In this document: positions 8,456-20,500 of the stretch, one piece after another
How positions within the stretch are numbered: position 1 is the first letter of the stretch
Layout of the letters: each line of letters opens with the position of its first letter
Assembly (NCBI GenBank): GCA_037954665.1
Contig: JBBMOL010000009.1
Location: 1,426,001 to 1,490,000, forward strand
Source of the DNA: Laguncularia racemosa
Taxonomy: Eukaryota; Streptophyta; Magnoliopsida; Myrtales; Combretaceae
Length of the DNA stretch: 64,000 nucleotides
Reading direction: 5' to 3'
Program-made: the position numbers and the translations under genes
The notes under the pieces: generated by a model
Told to the model about the DNA's origin: nothing
The model's database searches: none
What the model saw: the letters and a program-made list of their open reading frames with translations, nothing else

Positions 8456-10768
8456 ATGGATCCTATAAGTAACGAGGCTGTAATGGAACCAATGGAACCT
8501 ATTAATGTGGATCATGTATCTGAAGTTGGTGGGCATAACGATAATCTACAACCAGGATCTTCTCAATCTGAAGAACGTGTAGGTAAGAAGGCTCGAGTAG
8601 GTAGCTCTTCTTCTGAAGTTTGGGAATTATTTACAAAAATTGGTATTGGGAATGATGGTAAAAATAGGGCTAAGTGTAAAGCATGTGGGAAGGAATATGT
8701 GATTGGAACACATTCACATGGAACTTCATCTTTACGTCGAGATATAGAGAAGTGTCGTTTGAGTCAAATTCCTAGATATCATGATGTTGGTGATATGATA
8801 ATTGATCATGCGGGGAAGTTAAGATCAAGAAAACCTGATCCTAAATTTGCTCGTGAGGTCATGGCTATGGCTATTATTGAGCATGATCTGCCATTTTCAT
8901 TTGTTGAATATAGGAGGATTACACTGTTTATAAGGTTATATAATCCTGATTATAAGCCAATCAGTAGAAAAACTGCTACATCAGATGTTTGGAATTTATA
9001 TTTGACTCAGAAGGAGAATTTGAAACAAATTTTGCAAAAAATTCCAGGGAAAGTATGCTTGACCTCTGATTTATGGACTGCTTCTACTAGTGAGGGATAT
9101 ATTTGTTTGACTGCACATTATGTGGATGCCAATTGGAAATTGAATAATAAAATTCTTGCTTTTTCTAAAATGCCCCCTCCTCACTCAGGGTTTGAGTTGT
9201 CGAAAAAAGTATTTGAATTTCTGAAAGATTGGGGCATAGATAGGAAGATATTCTCCCTTACATTGGATAATGCATCTGCAAATGATTGTATGCAAGATTT
9301 TCTGAAAGAGCAATTGAATTTACAACATAGTTTATTATGTAGTGGTGAGTTTTTTCATATTAGATGTTGTGCTCATATTCTTCACTTGATCGTTAAAGAA
9401 GGATTGGATGTAAGTAGTGAAGCATTGCACAAAGTAAGGGAAAGTGTGAAGTATGTGAAGGGTTCTGAGAGTAGAATGAAACACTTTTTGGAGTGTGTCG
9501 AACAGGTTGGCAACATTGATACGAATATTGGTTTGCGCTTGAATGTAACTACTAGATGGAATTCCACTTATCTTATGCTTGATAGCGCACTCAGGTATCG
9601 ACTTGCTTTCAATTGAATGATCGTCATTATAAATACTGTCCAACCATTGATGAGTGGGAAAGAGCAGAAAAGATATGCAAGTTTTTGAGCCCGTTTCATA
9701 GTATCACCAATTTGATGTCAGAATCATCATATCCAACATCAAACCACTATTTTTTGCAAGTATGGAGGATTGAATGCTTGCTCAATGAAAATTTAAATAG
9801 TGAAGATCATGTCATAAGGGAGATGTCCATTAGAATGAAACAGAAGTTCGATAAGTATTGGAGTGATTATAGTGTTATCCTTGCACTTGGAGCAATCTTT
9901 GATCCTCGAATGAAATTTGATTTTTTGAGCTTCTGTTTTAACAAACTTGATCCCCTCACTTGTGAAGAGAAGATGGCTCATATAAAAAGCAAGTTATATA
10001 AACTTTATGGAGAATATGAGAAGAGCAAAATAGATCACATATCTAGAAGTAGAAGCAATCGGGTTGGATCATCTCCTCAAACACAAGACATATCTAGAGG
10101 TAGCAGCAGTAAGGGAGCAGCAACACATAGAGCTGGAAAGGGCTTGGAGATTGATTTTGCTACATTAGTAGTAAGTTTAATAATTTTTTATTTCCTTAAT
10201 AAATTTTTTTGTAATATATATTGGTATGTAAATAGTTTTTTCTTAATATTGTAGGAATTCCGATACCGTCAAGTAGAAGTACAAAGTTCTGGTAAATCTT
10301 CTTTAGATATTTATCTAGATGAGCCAGTAATGGATATGGACTTCTACTCAGAATTGGATGTGTTACAACATTGGAAGAGTCAAAGCCAGAGATATCCTGA
10401 TTTATCTATCATGGCCTCCGATGTGCTTAGCATTCTAATTACTACTGTAACGTCGGAGTCAGCTTTCAGTATTGGCGCTCGTGTACTTAATAAGTATCGT
10501 AGTTCTATGCTTCCATCCAATGTAGAAGCTCTCATTTGTACACGAAATTGGTTACAAGGATTTGCATGTGAAGGTAATTTTTTTTTTGTTCTATTTCCAA
10601 TAATTTCTTTTAATGTATTCACCCTAATATAATATATTCCTAATTATATGTATAATCTTATAAATTGTAGATCAAGAAGAAGACAATGGGAGTGTAGGTG
10701 GGACTGCGACTACTTCATCGAAAGGAGACTCCAATTTAGTTATTGATGATTATGATAGTGATGATTGA
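8456..10768 (+). pseudogene. hAT (Ac-like) transposase, one frameshift, two introns
   Basis: The start at 8456 follows a possible 5'-leader splice acceptor (ACAG at 8451). A BED zinc finger lies at about residues 53-100 (CKACGK ... HSHG ... EKC). The RNase H-like hAT core has TSDLW (Asp205), LDNAS (Asp271), a CCAHILHL box (about 304-310) and TTRWNSTY (365-372). One missing base near 9608-9612 creates a stop at 9616; the homologous sequence continues in another frame (NDRHYKYCPTIDEWERAEK). GT-AG introns are evident at 10171-10254 and 10574-10670. The exon 10255-10573 encodes the C-terminal dimerisation domain (ASDVLSILITTVTSESAFS, PF05699-like). The last exon (10671-10768) ends in an acidic tail and TGA. 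With a single frameshift it is close to intact. It could also be a domesticated DAYSLEEPER-like gene, but the flanking termini favour a transposon. Confidence 0.88.
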
Positions 10769-10991
10769 TTTATATATGTAATTTTATTTGCTTCATTATT
10801 ATATTTGTTTTCCTATGTAATTAGTAAAAATTGAAAAGTACTTTATCTTAATTGCTTGATTATCGTTTTAAGTACATATAAATTGAAGTCTCTATTCAAG
10901 CATCATTTTTATAGTAAGAAAAAGAGAGAGAGAGTAACTTAAATGTCAACTAATCTAATTTACTTTGTTTACAAATGATGAAGGCACAAGA

Positions 10992-11168
10992 GACACGGGA
11001 CACACGGCCTGAACACACGGCCGTGTAGTGATTGGTAGACTTCCACAGAATCATACACGGTCTCCATACACGGCCGTGCATCGTGACCGTGTATTCGATC
11101 AAGATTTCCAGTTTTCCACAGAATCATACACGGTCCCCATACACGGCTGTGTATGAGACCGTTTGTAG
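10992..11168 (+). repeat. Palindromic ACACGG/CCGTGT array downstream of transposase
   Basis: Two direct copies with a period of about 73 bp (from 11040 and 11113) each contain ATACACGGTC, ATACACGGC and a CCGTGT-type arm. A further ACACGGCCGTGT palindrome lies near 11015. This matches the array at 7970-8350 on the other side of the gene. Confidence 0.75.
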
Positions 11169-11254
11169 GTTTTTTTTTTAAATTTTTTTGCACAAGGAAA
11201 AAAAAAAATTGCGGGTCATTGCGGGTTGGCCCGCGGGGCAGGGCGGGTCGACTT

Positions 11255-12479
11255 TTCTGATAAAGATACAAATTACTAACATATATTTGTTACGGTGAAA
11301 AAATATATTTGATAAACTTAATCTCTTTATCGAAACATTTGGCTCACGCAAAATGACGAATTTCCATGAATCCTTGACGAAAATGAAGAAGTGACTAGGA
11401 GAAAGGGAAAAGGAGATATTTTTTTTTAAATAATAATAAATAAATAAATAAGGTCTTAATAAAAATACTAATTTTAAGTTGGCCACTTCCCATTGGTCTC
11501 TGAAATCAATGAATGCCATTTATTACTTTTGTCAGACATTTGCTTTCTCTTTCTGAATTATTTTCCCTCTCACTTTCTCTCCTCGGGTCCCCTTTTTGAA
11601 TTACATTCTCTCTCTCCTCCTCTGTGTCTTCTCTTTACCCCGTCTTTTTACTTAACAAAACGCCAGTCACGCGTTACAAAGTCTCGTACACAAACACAAT
11701 GGAAAGGATGGACTACTGTCCAACTAGACAAGACCATGAAAAGAAGTGCCATCTGATTGGGGTGAGGTGGTATTCAGTTGATCTCTCCTAAAGATTATTT
11801 TCAGCGTTCTGACACATGTGTCATCTGACTTCTCTGCATTCTGCTTTTATTTTATATTCGTACATTCTCCTTTTCCTTGGGTGCAGACTTTCCGATTACT
11901 AAAACGGGGAAAGGCACAGGCACAACCCTTGGCTTAGGCTATGTTTGCCAAAAACACGGGTTAAAATGCACAGACACTTGGAATATATAAATAACATTTG
12001 ACTGCTTTCGAAGGACCAGTGTATCCACATTCAAATTGCGTGCCTAATAGTGATAAACATATACAAAACAGACGAAGCATCTTGCTATGGCTTGTTTTGT
12101 TGGCAACCGAGCAATTTTGTCCGATGCTCTGGCGTGACTCCCAGCATCAAATATTCAATCATCATGGACCCCCGGCTCTGATCCTACTTTCATCCCATTC
12201 TCCACACTATCGGTGTCCGTCAATGAATGATGCTTTATTTCATGTTACTTTTTTTTTTAAATCACGTGTGATTCGAAATTCACGCAACATACGTGTACTT
12301 TTCATTAAAAATAAAAAGGAATTAGAAAGACTAAATCACATGGCTCCTTACAGCTTGCAAGGAATTGTAACTTTTCAAAACGAAGGCAGCTTCCTGGAAA
12401 TTTCCCTTTAATCTAGAAAAGCAGGGATTTTTTTAATAGCGTCATTTCCATAAAAATAATGGATATTTATAATACGAAC
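11255..12479. other. Intergenic DNA, no supported gene
   Basis: It holds homopolymer runs, a CT-rich block (11540-11640) and a 137-codon open frame at 11998-12411 with no recognisable domain. I see no promoter-exon structure and regard it as non-coding. Confidence 0.5.
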
Positions 12480-13300
12480 ATGCCAAAAAAATGAAGGTAG
12501 AGAGAGATCGGATAGTGCAGGAGGGAGAAGAGAAAAGAAACGTACCCTTGGGTTTGCCCTAGAATTAAATCCGTAGACTATCACTGGTCATGCACAAATA
12601 TGCATTGCGCATCTTCTAATTACTTTTATTTACATGGTATCTATGATATGGGTGATGGTTGATGGGTCATGTTGATTTTTTGTGGCAAAGTGAATGAATG
12701 AAATTATTTTGGTTAAAGAAAAGTGTAATTTTCTTTTTTTTTAAAAAAAAAATAATAATGGAATACTACTTTAAATTCATTTTATTTTTATACATTTATA
12801 TAAAAATAAAGATTTGATAACTATGCACGGATGTAAATCTATTTTTCTTCATCATCAATTATGCAAATATCATTTTATTAGAAATACTTGTCAATCTCCC
12901 AAAAAAGAAAAAAACCGTCTAATTTAAAAAAATAATAATAATAATTTCTTGAAATAAGGGTAAGTTGGAAGAAAAGTAAAACTACAATACAAGATGAAAA
13001 CCGAAAAGAAATAAGATAAGGAAGATGGAGTGAAATCAAGTAGATTAGTTAGACGAAGAAAAAGAAGCTAGGGAATGGTTTTCAACTTGGAGGGGTTCTA
13101 CAATTTCATACCTACAGTTTTAGCTAAATGAACATGATTTGTACTTCAACATAATTTGAAGAAGTACACATGTACTACATGACTATAAGACATTATAGGA
13201 TCAATGGCCATGGTTTCATACTTTATTTTGGCCTTCAGATATTTTATGAATTCAAAACGTTTCGAATTTTGTTGTGACCTAAAAGATTTTGTGACACTTT
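12480..13300 (+). repeat. Diverged duplicate, copy A
   Basis: Blocks here recur in the same order at about 15385-16990. One block is GAGAGAGATCGGA with a following AATTAAA..GACT..ATC region. The other is AATGGTTTTCA (13073) through CATGGCCATGGTTTCA-like sequence near 13205. By eye the copies are diverged but collinear. No coding content is seen. Confidence 0.55.
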
Positions 13301-15384
13301 AATATGCCCCAATATATCAGGTTTTTAGGCATTCTAAGAATAAAACCGAAAGCAATATGTAATAATTTGCTTGAGAGAATATCAATTTCATTCGTTGCAG
13401 CAAATCATTAGCGATTGAGTGAACACATCTCTTACCCAATTTGGAAAATATTATTCTAGGAAACATTGTTACAAGAATATGAAGGAAACGCAGATTAAAA
13501 AGTAAAGACAGAGAGATAATTATTAGGGTTTAGATAAGATATGTTAGATGTAGACCAAGTGAATAAAAGCAATAATGAAGGCTAGGTGCAATACCTTTTC
13601 AGAAAAGAGCAACATGATATATGTTATTAAGTATCCTGTGCCTACAATTCAATTAATAATATTAAGTACTTAACTTGACACATGTTCAAAGCCCACTGTT
13701 TGCCCATCCTAAAAGATGACTTTCTTTAGTCTTTTACTACCTCTCGTTTTATTATCAGAATACTATCATAACCCTTTTTTCTCAACTCTCATTTTCTTTA
13801 CACCTCGTATTTTCGTTTTCCTACCACCTTCCTCAATTTCTCTTGACTCCATGATAATCTAGACTCTTTTTTTTTCTTTCTTTCTTTTCATATTCTGTAG
13901 TTATTTTCCATATTTCTTGGGATTAAATTGTTGGAGTTACTAGATTGACACATTTATTATTTAGAAATACATATGAAAAGATAGATTGTTGGATAATTTA
14001 CTTAAAAATTTTTATATTAGAAAAGTGTACTTTGTATCCTATAGAATCTATAAAATACATATTACAGGATGTTTACTATGTATTATATTATAGATTTCGA
14101 TTCTAAAATTTAATAACTTACACCTATCGAGTAAAGTATGAATAAAACCTTATACTTTATCTATCGTATACTCATTAAACCCTATTCTTTAATTTTCTCT
14201 ATGCTAATTATAAAATCATGGCGTCTAGCATGAATAGTATGTATTTAGGCTTTCTTTATATTCGATTAAGTGCGCTCCTTCGTTCCTTCTTCGGCTAGTG
14301 TGTGTATATATATAGGGAGAGAGAGAGAGGGGTTATGATGTAAATAGATTACATATTTCAGAGTATTATTCTTTTATATTATAATTATTTTAATTTCATA
14401 TTATAATATATGTATATATACACCTACAATTGTAATTGTGTGGATTATCTTATAATGATAAAAATAAACATTGAAAACTTCAATCTCTTCATATAAGCAT
14501 TTTGATCGCGCAAGATTAATAATGTCCTTAAATCTTGGACAAAACTTAAGAAGAAGCTATTGGAAAGCTCTGTCAACTCTTGTTATCACACAATGATAAG
14601 TGAGAAAATAGAGTAGTTTGTGTAACTATAGTATCCTGAAGCGAAACGCCCTCAAGTTTCTTTAATTTTTTTGTTTATTTTTTATTTTTTAGTTTAATTA
14701 ACGTTTGACTTAAAGATTCAGAGTGATGCAGATGGCATCCACCTACTTAGAAAAATTAGATCCTTAATTTCCTTGAAGAATTGGGAGGAAAATTGATATT
14801 TTGAACAAAATCTTTGATGCCATCTGCAGTGTTTATTAGGGGGGAAAATTGATCTTCGAACAAATTGGTCAATTTGATGGTTTTATTTCGCAGATATGTG
14901 GCAACCTACCTTTTTCTTGGCATGCTTTGTCTCGTGGCTCCCACAATCATGGCCCACCTGATGCATTATTGAAAGATATTTGGCTAGACTCATGATTGTA
15001 CGATCACTTCCATTTAGACGTAGACCCTCCTTGCTTAGATGAATAATTTATTAAAAGAAAAGGTATGGTATGCTAGGACGACTAAAAGAAATGGCTGTTT
15101 GTGTTTTGCAAAACATGGCGACATTCGAAATGATGGCATTTTAGATGGGGGGGAAGTTTCTTCTTAGTATACAAAAAGCAGGCCATTAAATAGGACCTTC
15201 ATCTATACAATAAATATCTATAAATTAGAATCTTTTTATTTAATATTATAGATATTGATCTTTTAATAGGATGTATTCGGTTTTTTTTTTTTTTTCATCT
15301 CAATATTTATAATTATATTATAGATGAAAAAAAAAATCTAAAAAATACTATTGTGTGAAGAAAAGAAGGTAAGAGGATCATATT
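13300..15384. other. AT-rich non-coding stretch
   Basis: No coding region is seen. Short features are a CT-rich run (13790-13890), a TA/GA microsatellite (14300-14330) and a 13-bp inverted pair GATGCCATCTGCA (14816-14828 against 14727-14739). Confidence 0.5.
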
Positions 15385-16990
15385 ATCATATATGTGGAGA
15401 GAGATCGGAGAGCGAAAGGAAGAAACGGAGGAGAGAAAGTTAGCCTTGGCTTCGCCGAGGAATTAAACGGAGACTGTCATCTCTTAACGTGCCTAATCAT
15501 ACAATGCAAGTGTCCTATTTATAATATAGTCACATGAAATGACAATGAACTAATGACTAATGTGTCAGGTTATTATTTTGACAATGAAAGAATTTTCAAA
15601 AATTCAGAAGATCTTTATATATAAATACTGAGATCTCATAATCACAAACTCATATATATTACTTTGTTATTGACAGTGCAAAATAATTATAATGAATGTG
15701 CAATTATCGTCTCTCCAAAAGTACTTTTCAACCTGTTAGTCTAATCTAATTTTTTAAGAGAATGTCAGAAAGGGAGGGTAGTTTAGAAGAAAAGTGGAAA
15801 AAAACGACAAAAAATCAAGAAGTGCAAACCTTAGGGGCTCGTTCACTTGGGAGAATAATGGAATATCCATTCCTTCCTTACTTCTCATAAAAGTTATTAT
15901 GGCATTTAATTTAATTTTCAACATACAATAGTAATTTTATGAAAAATCATAATTCCTCATTTTATCAAATTTTAATTTTTTAGTTGAACTTAAGAATTGT
16001 AATTCTACAGGAGAAAGACCTCACTACTCTTCTCTTATTCCTCCTTTTCTCCACTAGCACCAACACACCACAACCATGCATCTACCCATGCACCACCTGA
16101 ACCACCAAACCCACTACCACCAACATGCCACGACCACGCATCCCACTCAAACCTACTGAACTCACCACCACCACCACCACGATACCTAAACCCACCAAAT
16201 CCACGAGCCCAATGCCACCTAGACCATCAAACCTACCACCACCACCATGCATCCTACCCAAACCTATCGAACCCACCACTACCACCATGCCTAAACCCAT
16301 CAAACCCATGGACCTACACCCACTCAAACCATCGAACCCACCACCACCACAATGCCCAACCAACCAAACCCACACCCATACCCACTCGAACCATTGAACC
16401 CATTGGAGTAAATAGAGAAGTAGAGAGATTAGAGTAGATAGAGAGAGAGAGAGAGAATCAAACTAGAGAGAGAGATAGAGAGAGTACAGTAGAGAGAGAG
16501 TAGAGACGATGGTGTGTAGGCATTTTGGTATTTTTCTTTTCTATTCATAACTTATACCTTATCTAATTCTATGAACCGAATAATATGATAGTATTACTAT
16601 TATATTCAATTAAATAATGTAATAACAATTCATCATTTATTACAACTTTATTCCTTTTTTCAGTAATAGCTATTCAATTATACCCTTATTTCATTCATCG
16701 AAGTAAACGTACTGTAAATGAAAATAGGAAGATAATGTAAATGTGAAACCTGGTAGATTGATTACACCATCGAATAGAACCTCTAGAGAATGGTTTTCAG
16801 CTATGGGGAGTTCTTCTAAAATCCAATACTTACGGTTTGAGGTTTTTAGCTAAACAGACATGACTGTACTCAACATGAAGAGAATAAGTACAAATGTACT
16901 GTAGGACTTATTAAAAGGAATCATAGAATCCATGGCCATGGTTTCACACTTTATTTGCCCTATAGATAATTGTTGGTTTTGTTCCTCTTT
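15385..16990 (+). repeat. Diverged duplicate, copy B, split by a MITE-like insertion
   Basis: It corresponds to copy A (12480-13300). The shared order is interrupted by an extra segment of about 890 bp (15834-16726). The block AGAGAATGGTTTTCAGCT (16787) to CCATGGCCATGGTTTCACAC (about 16930) is the clearest match. Confidence 0.55.
15834..16726. mobile_element. MITE-like DNA element (putative)
   Basis: The ends are imperfect inverted repeats: left GGGGCTCGTTCACTT, right (reversed) CAGTACGTTTACTT. Their inner sequences are also similar. It accounts for the extra length in copy B. The inside has a CCA/CCACCA-rich run (16050-16400) and GA-rich runs (16440-16500). The superfamily and the TSD are not certain. 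Confidence 0.45.
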
Positions 16991-17205
16991 CATGAAGCTA
17001 ACGCATGACTATGCCTTGAAATGTCCTAGTGATACATTCAAATGCCCTAGGTTGTAATGGTTTTTAAAGAACTCTTATTGTTGGCATAAGGCTTTAAAAT
17101 AGTGAGTCATTATAGATTTGACACTTACAATGGAATAATCAGATACTTTTTTTCCCATCTAGGTAACATAAATTTCTTTCATTGAGCACATTAGAATATA
17201 AGCAC

Positions 17206-17321
<116 letters not shown>

Positions 17322-17499
17322 CAAAGAAATGGATATTTAAAGACCCCTAAAAAATAGACAAATTTGTTACACACAATGGATGAAATTATATCCCCAAAAA
17401 AAAAAATGTTGTGTAATTGCAGAATTAAAACTGAAGACTCTAGTTAAGAAAAATTCCATATAGTGATGATAAATTAAAAAAAAAGTAGAAATTTTTTAA

Positions 17500-18040
17500 C
17501 AAACATAAGTAAAATAATAAGACTTTGATGTAAATTTTATTAATAATGAGATGGCTGCAGAATTCTACATATGACACAAGAGGAGCTCTCATTATAGTAA
17601 TTGTATAACAAAATTAGCGATTGAACTAGATGGTTTTAGGGAGGCAACGAAAAAACATGATGGCCATGAATAGCTCTTGATTTTTATACATGTTTTTGCA
17701 TGAAAAAACCTAAGCTTTGCTACATTTAATGTGTTTTGTTTTGTTAAGCAAGTATATTAATTTTTGAAAAAAAACATATGTAAAATAATAAGATTTTGAT
17801 GTAAAATTTATTAATGATAAGATGGCTGCAAAATTCTACATATGAAACAAGAGGAGCTCTCATTATAGTAATTGTCTAAAAACATTAGCGATCGAACTAG
17901 ATGATTTTGGGGAGGCAACCAAGAAACATGATGGCCATGAGTAGCTATTAATTTTATACATGTTTTTGCAAGACAAAACCTAAACTTTTGCTACATTTAA
18001 TGTGTGCTATGTTATTATGCAAGTATTTTTGGGAAAAAAT
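17500..18040 (+). repeat. Tandem duplication, two copies of about 271 bp
   Basis: The block starting GTAAAATAATAAG at 17509 is repeated at 17780. Shared words include GAGGAGCTCTCATTATAGTA, CATGATGGCCATGA and TTATACATGTTTTTGCA. By eye the copies are similar, with scattered substitutions. No coding capacity. Confidence 0.85.
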
Positions 18041-18120
18041 TGCAAGTGCTATAGAAGGCACCCTTTGAGCAACATTGGCTTTGGTTGAACTACCCATAGG
18101 GTCATATGAGCAAAATCTCT

Positions 18121-18405
18121 TGTAGGGATGATAATTTTATTTTAAGCTATTTAGAATAGATATATTATCATTATTATTATTTTAGTTCATTACATATGTT
18201 AGGATTCGATTAGGTTTTTTAGTTTTATTTTCTCTTTTATTATATTCTTAAGTGGCTAATTAGTAGTTATTACATTATGTTTATATCGAAAGGTTCATAT
18301 TTGACTTTACTCTTATATATATAGTCTTTCTTATTATGATTTTAAACTAAAGGTATTTTATTTTGTTTATGGTTCTTTTTTAGCATTCTTCATATAATTA
18401 AATGA
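18121..18405 (+). repeat. Partial LTR of the TRIM/LARD-like family
   Basis: It begins TGTAGGGATGATAATTTTAT and matches the first ~285 bp of the LTRs at 18406 and 19926. It stops where the 18406 LTR begins, so it is a truncated extra copy. Confidence 0.65.
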
Positions 18406-19017
18406 TGTAGGCAAGGATAATAATTTTATTTTATGCTATTTAGGATAGATATATTTTCATTATTATTCTAGTTTATTAGATTTACTAGGATTAATTAGAT
18501 TTATTAATTTCCTTTTCTATTATATTTTTAAGTGATTAATTGATAATTGTTATATTACTTGTATAATGTAAGGCTCATGATTGATCTTACTCTTTTATAA
18601 ATAATCTTTCTTATTAAGGTTTTGAACATGAAGTTTTATTGAATAAATACATTATTTCTTTTTATAAATGCCTTTTTTTTCTCATCGGTGGTGTGAAGTC
18701 ATCATAATTTAGTGTATGGTGTGTGGTCACATGGATCAACAGTGGTGTGAGACTATAGTCTCAAATTCAACAATAGTGTAAAGCCATCAATTATCTTCCT
18801 AGTTTATCATTTCTTTCATAAAAAAATTATAAAAAAAAGTATTTTATTTTGGTTATAGTTCTTTCTTGAGATTCTTCATATGATTGTTGTTTAGATATCT
18901 TTTCAAGTAAATTTTCATGTTTTTCCATTATCTTCATATCTTTATAATATTTTTCATTTTTTATTATTCCTCATCAAATTTAGTATTTATACAAATTATC
19001 TCTTTTGTTTCTCATCA
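18406..19017 (+). repeat. 5' LTR of the short element
   Basis: 612 bp, TGTAGGCAAG...TTCTCATCA. Similar to 19926-20500 through most of its length. Confidence 0.7.
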
Positions 19018-19925
19018 AATTTGACATAAGAGCCTACTCATGGGTTTCTTCTTAGAGTCTAGATTTAGCATTCATTCTTAGAATAGAAAATGATTGGGAT
19101 TGGAAAAACTTGTAGTGGTATAACCATTAGAGTAGACTCAACTAAGGGAATTTATATGACTAAGATGTTTGAAAGAATGATGCCTATCATGGATAGAATT
19201 GATGCTTCATTAGACATTCATAGTTGCTAGCTTACATATATTGACTATTGATTTGATGCCTTAAGAATTCCTAAATTACCTAAAGAACAAAGGAAACATC
19301 TTATGATTGCAACCTAAGTCTCACATAAGATCCATGAAAGTGACATAGAGCACAATTCCTCTAAAATTGAGCCTAAACATGAAAATGCACAATTAGTGTC
19401 CCTAAGAAAATAGAGGAGGAAGTTCATGTATCTTTTTAGTTTGTTCCTAAAGAGAAACTTGTTAAGGAAGTGAAGGAAGAATTTAGTGAGTCTTTTGAAC
19501 TTGTTCCTAAAATGATGTTCGTGAGATTTTACCACTTCTGCCCACTATTCAATCTTTAAACCTTACTAAGTCAATTATCATCTAAACTCATGAAAAGCCT
19601 ATAGAAATTGACAAAGAAATTAATTTAAACAATGAATCATACAAGTTTTGTATATAAATTCATTATAGGGATTGAAGTATCTAAAGGAAGATGTGGTGAT
19701 TATGACAAGAAAAAAGAAAGTAGCTAAAAGCAATGTAAATACAAAAACAAAATTACACTAGTTCACTAGAGATTAATTTGCTCAAGTCAGGAAGAATTAA
19801 TGGAAAGCAAGAAGAGTTACTATATCATGCACTTGAGTTGCATTTTTACAAATTGGTAGTTAATCTGCATGGACTAAGAGGAAGCTTTTAAGATTTGAGG
19901 TCAATCATTTTAAGAGAGAGAATAA

Positions 19926-20500
19926 TGTAGGCAAGTAGGAATGATAATTTTATTTTATGCTATTTAGGATAGATATGTTTTCATTATTATTTTAGTCTAT
20001 TATATTTGATAGGATTCTATTAAATTTGTTAGTTTCCTATTCTGTTATATTTTTAAGTAGCTAACTAATAGGCATTAGATTACGCTTATATCATAAGGTT
20101 CTTGTTTGAGCTTACTCTTTTATAAATAGTCTTTCTTATTATGATTTTTAATAGGAAGTTTTATAGAATAAATAGACTATTTCTTTAGGTGTAATGCCTT
20201 TTTCTCTCATTAGTGGTGTAAGACCGTCATTATTTAGTGTAGATGTAAGACCATACAAATCAATAATGTTGTGAGGCCATCATCACAAATTCAACGGTGG
20301 TGTGAAGCCATCAATTGTCTTTGAGGTTTATGATTTCTTTTATAAAGAAAATAAAAAGAAACATATTTTATTTTATTTTATAGTTTTTTCATAGTTCTCT
20401 TCATATAATTATTGTTTAGATTACTTTTCTAGAAGAATTCTATGTTTTTCCATAATCTTCATACCTTATTATAATATTTTTTTCTTTTTATCCTACATCA
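19926..20500 (+). repeat. 3' LTR of the short element
   Basis: 575 bp, TGTAGGCAAG...CCTACATCA, preceded by a polypurine tract. Confidence 0.72.

Larger units (their letters stand above)
7322..11254 (+). mobile_element. Ac-like hAT DNA transposon (right end approximate)
   Basis: The left end begins TAGGGGTGGGAATTGCGGGG, a typical plant hAT-type terminus. The inner motif GCGGGCCAACCCGC (about 7390) recurs inverted at about 11221-11236. Between them lies a BED/hAT transposase gene on the plus strand. Palindromic ACACGG/CCGTGT arrays flank the gene on both sides. The right terminus is degenerate: no clean copy of the left terminus and no 8-bp match to the left flank GGTAGGAT is visible, so the end is placed at the last GC-rich motif. 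Confidence 0.8.
18406..20500 (+). mobile_element. Short non-coding LTR element (TRIM/LARD-like)
   Basis: Two similar LTRs (18406-19017 and 19926-20500) in direct orientation, both starting TGTAGGCAAG and ending CATCA, flank about 908 bp. The site after the 5' LTR (GACATAAGAGCC) resembles a degenerate tRNA-Met primer site. AAGAGAGAGAATAA directly before the 3' LTR is a good polypurine tract. The inside has no long open frame or recognisable retrotransposon domain. The flanks AATGA and TTTGA are not a clear TSD. Confidence 0.7.

Noticed and set aside
11998..12411. 137-codon open frame
   Set aside because: No recognisable domain, no splice or promoter context, lies in AT-rich intergenic DNA; likely chance.
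16082..16397. Overlapping Gly-rich (minus) and Pro/Thr-rich (plus) open frames
   Set aside because: Simple CCA-rich repeat in a MITE-like element; no domain or start context.
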